Source of the DNA: JANMEB01 sp041740495 | Lineage (GTDB): Bacteria; Planctomycetota; Planctomycetia; Pirellulales; Pirellulaceae | Assembly (NCBI GenBank): GCA_041740495.1 | Contig: JBGSLW010000317.1 | Coordinates: 1 to 9,062 of the forward strand | DNA: 9,062 nucleotides | Direction: 5' to 3' | Shown: piece after piece, positions 6,609-9,062 of the stretch | Position numbering within the stretch: position 1 is the first letter of the stretch | How the letters are laid out: every line of letters begins with the position of its first letter | Position numbers and translations under genes: made by a program | The notes under the pieces: model-generated | The model's input: the letters and a program-made list of their open reading frames with translations, nothing else | Told to the model about the DNA's origin: nothing | Databases searched by the model: none

Positions 6609-7412
6609 ATGCGTCGTTATTGCCTGTTCATGGCGATGGCTTTCGTGGTTGCCGCGGTCCAATCGGCTTGGGCTGACGACAATCAGATCGCCCAGTTCAT
6701 CGTGCAAAAACTCAAATCCGAACAACAGCAGGGAAATCTACAAGGCTTCCACGTCGACATGCGCGTCGATCGCGGAACCGTCTGGTTCAAAGGGTTTGTT
6801 TCCAACCCTCAGCAAGAGCTGCTGATCCTGCGAACCGCCCAGCAAGCCGGGTCGTTGGGTGTCGTCCAAATCGTGGATGACATCGAGGTCCAAGCGACTC
6901 CGGCGGTCATGGCGCAATCCGTTCCCATGGCTCCGACGGCGCCCAGCATGCCGACCGGCATGCCGACCGGCGTGCCGCAAGAGGCTTTGCAAATGAACGC
7001 CCCGGCTTCGATGGCGAACGCCGCCTTGATCCCGGCTCGTGAATCCTACGGACAACAAGCGGCGTTGCCGGTCGGCTACATGCAAGATGTCGGTCCGACC
7101 GCCATTTCGCAAATGCCGGTCCAAGTCGCTCCGCAAAACGGCGGCCCGATGCCCGTCGCCCAACTGGCGATGAACGGCGGCGTGGGGCTCCCCGCGGACA
7201 ACCCTCAATTGCCCGGCTACGCCTGGCCCGGATACGCCGCCGCCCCCAATTACGCGGCGGTCACCTACCCGCGGCAGTATTCGGCATCGGCTTGGCCGTA
7301 CATCGGACCCTTCTATCCGTACCCCCAAGTTCCGCTGGGATGGCGCCGCGTCACCCTGGAATGGGATGACGGTTGGTGGTATCTGGACTTCAACGATCGG
7401 CACCACCATTAG
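6609..7412 (+). CDS. Secreted BON-domain protein with Pro/Met/Ala-rich linker and Trp-rich C-terminus
   Basis: 267 residues from the ATG at 6609, fixed by AGGAGG at 6597-6602, six bases before it. An upstream in-frame ATG at 6567 would swallow that site. Residues 1-22 are a Sec signal peptide (MRRYCLFMAM start, SAWA before the cut, mature DDNQ). Residues about 24-95 match the BON pattern: a helix (IAQFIVQKLKSE), FHVDMRVDRGTVWFKGFV (48-64), a second helix (QELLILRTAQQ), and VVQIVDDIEV (85-94). BON domains are linked to membrane or envelope association, as in OsmY. A low-complexity stretch rich in Pro, Met, Ala and Gln (about 96-240) follows, including a 12-bp DNA repeat. The end, VPLGWRRVTLEWDDGWWYLD (241-260), is compact and aromatic, and I recall similar tails in other planctomycete proteins. 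It ends in three histidines. Single gene with its own terminator; exact role unknown. Confidence 0.85.
   Translation: MRRYCLFMAMAFVVAAVQSAWADDNQIAQFIVQKLKSEQQQGNLQGFHVDMRVDRGTVWFKGFVSNPQQELLILRTAQQAGSLGVVQIVDDIEVQATPAVMAQSVPMAPTAPSMPTGMPTGVPQEALQMNAPASMANAALIPARESYGQQAALPVGYMQDVGPTAISQMPVQVAPQNGGPMPVAQLAMNGGVGLPADNPQLPGYAWPGYAAAPNYAAVTYPRQYSASAWPYIGPFYPYPQVPLGWRRVTLEWDDGWWYLDFNDRHHH
6948..6977 (+). repeat. 12-bp tandem repeat inside the BON-domain gene
   Basis: ATGCCGACCGGC occurs twice exactly (6948-6959 and 6960-6971), followed by a partial third copy GTGCCG. It encodes MPTG-MPTG-VP in the Pro/Met-rich linker. The unit keeps the reading frame, so copy number could change linker length only. 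Confidence 0.8.
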
Positions 7413-7455
7413 TCGAAGTCGTCCCATCGCAACGATCTGACGCTTTCAATTCCTC

Positions 7456-7488
7456 AACCCTTGTCCCTGCCGGGACAAGGGTTTTTTT
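7456..7488 (+). terminator. Strong intrinsic terminator of the BON-domain gene
   Basis: A perfect 12-bp stem, AACCCTTGTCCC (7456-7467) and GGGACAAGGGTT (7472-7483), with a TGCC loop. A run of seven T (7482-7488) overlaps the end of the stem. It lies 43 bases after the stop codon. Because the stem ends in AA/TT it may also work for transcripts arriving from the other side. Confidence 0.92.
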
Positions 7489-7642
7489 GTGGCGGAACGC
7501 AAACGTCCGCGCGAGACTGCCGGGTAGGCGACAGGACGCCGCGGCAACGATCCGGCGGAACTGACAAATGAGACTGATCTGACGAATCCGACACGTCCGA
7601 CCAGAGCCCCACCGCAAGGCCCCGCTAGCCCCCAAGATTTCA

Positions 7643-7657
7643 ACCGTAATTTGCGGT
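7643..7657. promoter_or_regulatory. Near-perfect 15-bp palindrome, possible operator
   Basis: ACCGTAA, T, TTGCGGT: six of seven base pairs are symmetric around the central T. It lies about 80-93 bases before the ATG of the lipoprotein-like gene, where an operator could sit. It has no T-tract. At this length it could be chance. Confidence 0.3.
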
Positions 7658-7706
7658 CAATTCAGAAAAACCCGAAAGTTCCGCACAGCTTAACACGATA
7701 ACAGAC

Positions 7707-7723
7707 GTAGAAATCCATTCTAC
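7707..7723 (+). promoter_or_regulatory. Small hairpin abutting the ribosome binding site of the lipoprotein-like gene
   Basis: GTAGAA (7707-7712), loop ATCCA, TTCTAC (7718-7723) form a 6-bp stem that ends one base before AAGGGA (7724-7729), the ribosome binding site of the gene starting at 7736. In RNA it could affect ribosome access or message stability; in DNA it could bind a protein. The AT-rich stem is weak. Confidence 0.35.
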
Positions 7724-7735
7724 AAGGGACAGAAC

Positions 7736-8308
7736 ATGCTTTCACGCAGATTTATCGCCACAGCTGCTCTGCTCGCTGCTGGTTCCATTACGTGTTGCGG
7801 TTGCTTTCCGGCGTATGGTCCCACGCTGGGTATTTTCAGCATTCCGGTTCCGATCACTCCGTACATGCAACAGTCGTTTGAAGACGAGTTTCATATCAAC
7901 GAGCGGTACGCGCGCGTGCCGATTTTGGGCCCCCTGACGCAAGGCGGCCCGGTGGTTGCCTTGGATCCGCCGTCGGATGATGAAGTGATGCGCGCCTTCG
8001 AGCGAGCGCGTCCCGTGCAAGGGGGATGGCCGTTCCTGTATGAAACGCAAATCAATAACGTGACGATCAACAAAGAGAAAATCGCCGACTACGTGGATCC
8101 ACCGCGGGTCGTCCCGTTGATCGGTCCGGTGCAACTGCACCACGCACACTACAAGTGCACCGTGCACTTCACAGAGCGGCGAATCATTGGCTGGCCCTTC
8201 CCGCACACGCTGGTCGATGAAGACGCTTCGGAAGTGATCTACGTCGACCACAACCACTTCCATATGGTGGGGAACGTCGACCTGAGCCATATGCCCGAGT
8301 ACCAGTAA
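7736..8308 (+). CDS. Exported, possibly lipid-anchored protein of unknown function, His-rich C-terminus
   Basis: 190 residues. The ATG is set by AAGGGA six bases upstream. The N-terminus has two arginines, then a hydrophobic core (FIATAALLAAGSI), then C20, C21 and C23, which looks like a lipoprotein or Sec signal. The lipobox is not canonical (SITC before C20), so lipid anchoring is uncertain. I do not recognise a domain. Visible features are a Pro/Gly-rich segment (VPILGPLTQGGPVVALDPP, 61-79), a mixed central part with two NN/TIN motifs, and a C-terminal third rich in histidine: H135, H136, H138, H144 around C141, then H172, H174, H176 and H185. The spacing of alternate histidines could suit metal binding, but this is only a suggestion. 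It stands alone: terminators lie before and after it. I regard it as a real gene because of the signal peptide, ribosome site and terminator. Confidence 0.75.
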   Translation: MLSRRFIATAALLAAGSITCCGCFPAYGPTLGIFSIPVPITPYMQQSFEDEFHINERYARVPILGPLTQGGPVVALDPPSDDEVMRAFERARPVQGGWPFLYETQINNVTINKEKIADYVDPPRVVPLIGPVQLHHAHYKCTVHFTERRIIGWPFPHTLVDEDASEVIYVDHNHFHMVGNVDLSHMPEYQ

Positions 8309-8338
8309 ATCTCCGAAACGTGACTGTCTCCCATGCGG

Positions 8339-8367
8339 AAACGGCCGGTTGTCCCGGCCGTTTTTTT
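8339..8367 (+). terminator. Strong intrinsic terminator of the lipoprotein-like gene
   Basis: A perfect 10-bp stem, AAACGGCCGG (8339-8348) and CCGGCCGTTT (8354-8363), with a five-base loop. The T run extends to 8367. It begins 31 bases after the stop codon of the lipoprotein-like gene. Confidence 0.9.
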
Positions 8368-8496
8368 ATTGGCTCCTGGCAAATTCGGGGCGGACGCCCT
8401 AGCCGTTGCAATCGGCATAGTTCGGCCTGTTTTCCCGATCCGGGGATCGCCCCTGGTCACAACCGGAAGTGGATTTCTGGGAAGGGATCGGAGTCG

Positions 8497-8526
8497 CCTG
8501 AAAATCAGGGGGTTTGTGGCACAAAC
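8497..8526. promoter_or_regulatory. Two adjacent inverted repeats, possible operators
   Basis: CCTGA-AAA-TCAGG (8497-8509) is followed two bases later by GTTTGTG-G-CACAAAC (8512-8526), which is symmetric over seven base pairs with a one-base centre. The second is the more convincing. They lie about 20-50 bases upstream of the promoter-like TTTCCA/TACAAT pair and over 100 bases upstream of the main promoter. The one-base centre of the second excludes an RNA hairpin and suggests a protein-binding site. Confidence 0.42.
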
Positions 8527-8632
8527 AGCCGATATTTTCAAAAACTATTTCCAAAGCCGCTGGGCGAATTACAATGAGATTCGTTCCTTGGGGCGCTGCG
8601 GAACTGCGGAACGCAGCCAACGCTTCAAAAAA

Positions 8633-8661
8633 TTGATACGTCGGAACCACCGCGATACAAT
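8633..8661 (+). promoter_or_regulatory. Good sigma70-type promoter of the glycine-rich protein gene
   Basis: TTGATA (8633-8638) and TACAAT (8656-8661) are separated by exactly 17 bases; each matches 5 of 6 consensus positions. A second TACAAT follows at 8662-8667. Transcription should begin near 8668, giving a leader of about 57 bases before the ATG at 8726. This is the best promoter in the window. Confidence 0.7.
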
Positions 8662-8725
8662 TACAATTGATCGAATCAAGTAGGCGTCGATGGCAAGGTT
8701 GGCGCCGCTCGTTGGAGGAATTTGC

Positions 8726-9062
8726 ATGAAGGTTCTACGACTTTGCCTATCTCTCGTGCTGGCTTCCCTCGTGGGCGGCCTCGGGTGGGCCCAGGAATCG
8801 CCTGGCGCCAAAACACCGACTCGCATTCTCAAGACCGAACAGCCGGTGGAAGGTTACGAACCGGTCGAGTTCTTTAGCGCCATGGACTCGGGTGACATCT
8901 CGGTCCGCTTGCGGATGGAGAACGCGGCGAATGCCAAGTTCATCATTGAAAACAAATCGGATCGAGCGTTGGCCGTGCAAATGCCCGAGGCCTTCGCCGC
9001 GGTGCCCATGATGTTCCAACAAGGACTGCGCGGCGGCGGCGGCGCGGGTGGTGGAGGGGGTG
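8726..9062 (+). CDS. Secreted glycine-rich protein, partial (cut by the window edge)
   Basis: The first 112 residues are visible and the gene continues beyond the edge. The start has GGAGG at 8714-8718, seven bases upstream, and a good promoter before it. Residues 1-23 are a Sec signal peptide (MKVLRLCLSLVLASLVGGLG, then WAQ before the likely cut; mature ESPGAK). Residues about 40-95 (VEGYEPVEFFSAMDSGDISV, then RLRMENAANAKFIIENKSDR and ALAVQMPEAFAAVP) read as a small beta-rich domain, followed from about residue 102 by an almost pure glycine run. I recall planctomycete secreted proteins with the same plan: an IENKSD-like core, a PEAFAAVP-like motif and a long Gly-rich stretch, but no assigned function. 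The family resemblance is from memory. Confidence 0.75.
   Translation, partial: MKVLRLCLSLVLASLVGGLGWAQESPGAKTPTRILKTEQPVEGYEPVEFFSAMDSGDISVRLRMENAANAKFIIENKSDRALAVQMPEAFAAVPMMFQQGLRGGGGAGGGGG

Larger units (their letters stand above)
7413..7735. other. Gene-free stretch between the BON-domain and lipoprotein-like genes
   Basis: These 323 bases hold a strong terminator (7456-7488), a near-perfect 15-bp palindrome (7643-7657), a 6-bp hairpin just before the ribosome site (7707-7723), and a -10-like GATAAC (7697-7702) without a good -35. The middle part (about 7490-7640) is GC-rich with nothing I can interpret and no credible small ORF. Confidence 0.5.
8309..8725. other. Gene-free stretch before the glycine-rich protein gene
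   Basis: These 417 bases hold a terminator (8339-8367), a 14-bp palindrome CGATCCGGGGATCG (8436-8449), two adjacent inverted repeats (8497-8526), a secondary promoter-like pair (TTTCCA at 8548-8553, TACAAT at 8570-8575, 16-base spacer), an 8-bp tandem repeat CTGCGGAA (8596-8611), and the main promoter (8633-8661). No credible small ORF is seen. The density of symmetric sites is higher than in the other gaps. Confidence 0.55.

Noticed and set aside
6738..7427. 229-codon open frame on the minus strand
   Set aside because: Antisense to the BON-domain gene, with an Arg/Gly/His-rich composition typical of a shadow. The plus strand has the signal peptide, AGGAGG and terminator.
7742..8290. 182-codon open frame on the minus strand
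   Set aside because: Antisense to the lipoprotein-like gene and almost the same length. The plus strand is preferred for its ribosome site, signal-like N-terminus and following terminator.
1..9062. CRISPR array, tRNA, insertion sequence or defence island
   Set aside because: I saw no regularly spaced direct repeats, no cloverleaf-like tRNA sequence, no transposase motif with terminal repeats and no nuclease, helicase or toxin motifs in the real genes.

Overview
The window looks like a chromosomal segment of a planctomycete, most likely a Pirellulales-type organism. The reasons are an operon holding a DUF1501 and a DUF1800 protein (both abundant in planctomycetes), a BON-domain secreted protein with a Trp-rich C-terminus, and a glycine-rich exported protein of a kind I associate with planctomycetes. 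The DNA is GC-rich, and many of the products carry export signals. I see no tRNA, rRNA, CRISPR array, insertion sequence or phage gene. The genus is not determinable by eye.

Layout. Positions 81-4808 are a three-gene minus-strand operon. It is transcribed from a 176-bp divergent promoter region and runs right to left: an exported DUF3352-like protein of unknown function, a DUF1800 protein, and a Tat-exported DUF1501 protein. The first two genes are coupled: the stop codon of the first lies inside the ribosome binding site of the second. From the same divergent region a phytanoyl-CoA dioxygenase-family (PhyH) Fe(II)/2-oxoglutarate oxygenase gene reads rightwards (4985-6235). Then come three separate plus-strand genes for exported proteins: a BON-domain protein (6609-7412), a short possible lipoprotein rich in histidine (7736-8308), and a glycine-rich secreted protein cut by the window edge (from 8726). 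The PhyH, BON and possible lipoprotein genes are each followed by a hairpin plus T-tract, so they appear to be single-gene units.

How they work together. The DUF3352-like/DUF1800/DUF1501 operon is probably one envelope function. Because only DUF1501 has a twin-arginine signal and DUF1800 has none visible, DUF1800 may be carried across the membrane with it (inference). The PhyH gene may share regulation with that operon through a perfect 9+2+9 inverted repeat almost exactly midway between the two start codons. The three right-hand genes show no shared pathway beyond being envelope or secreted proteins.

Most interesting for follow-up: the centred divergent palindrome (4890-4909), the DUF1800/DUF1501 export question, the palindrome cluster and good sigma70-type promoter before the glycine-rich gene (8497-8661), and the hexapeptide repeat just after the signal peptide of the operon's first protein. 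I found no clear evidence of a defence system or other wholly new multi-gene system.
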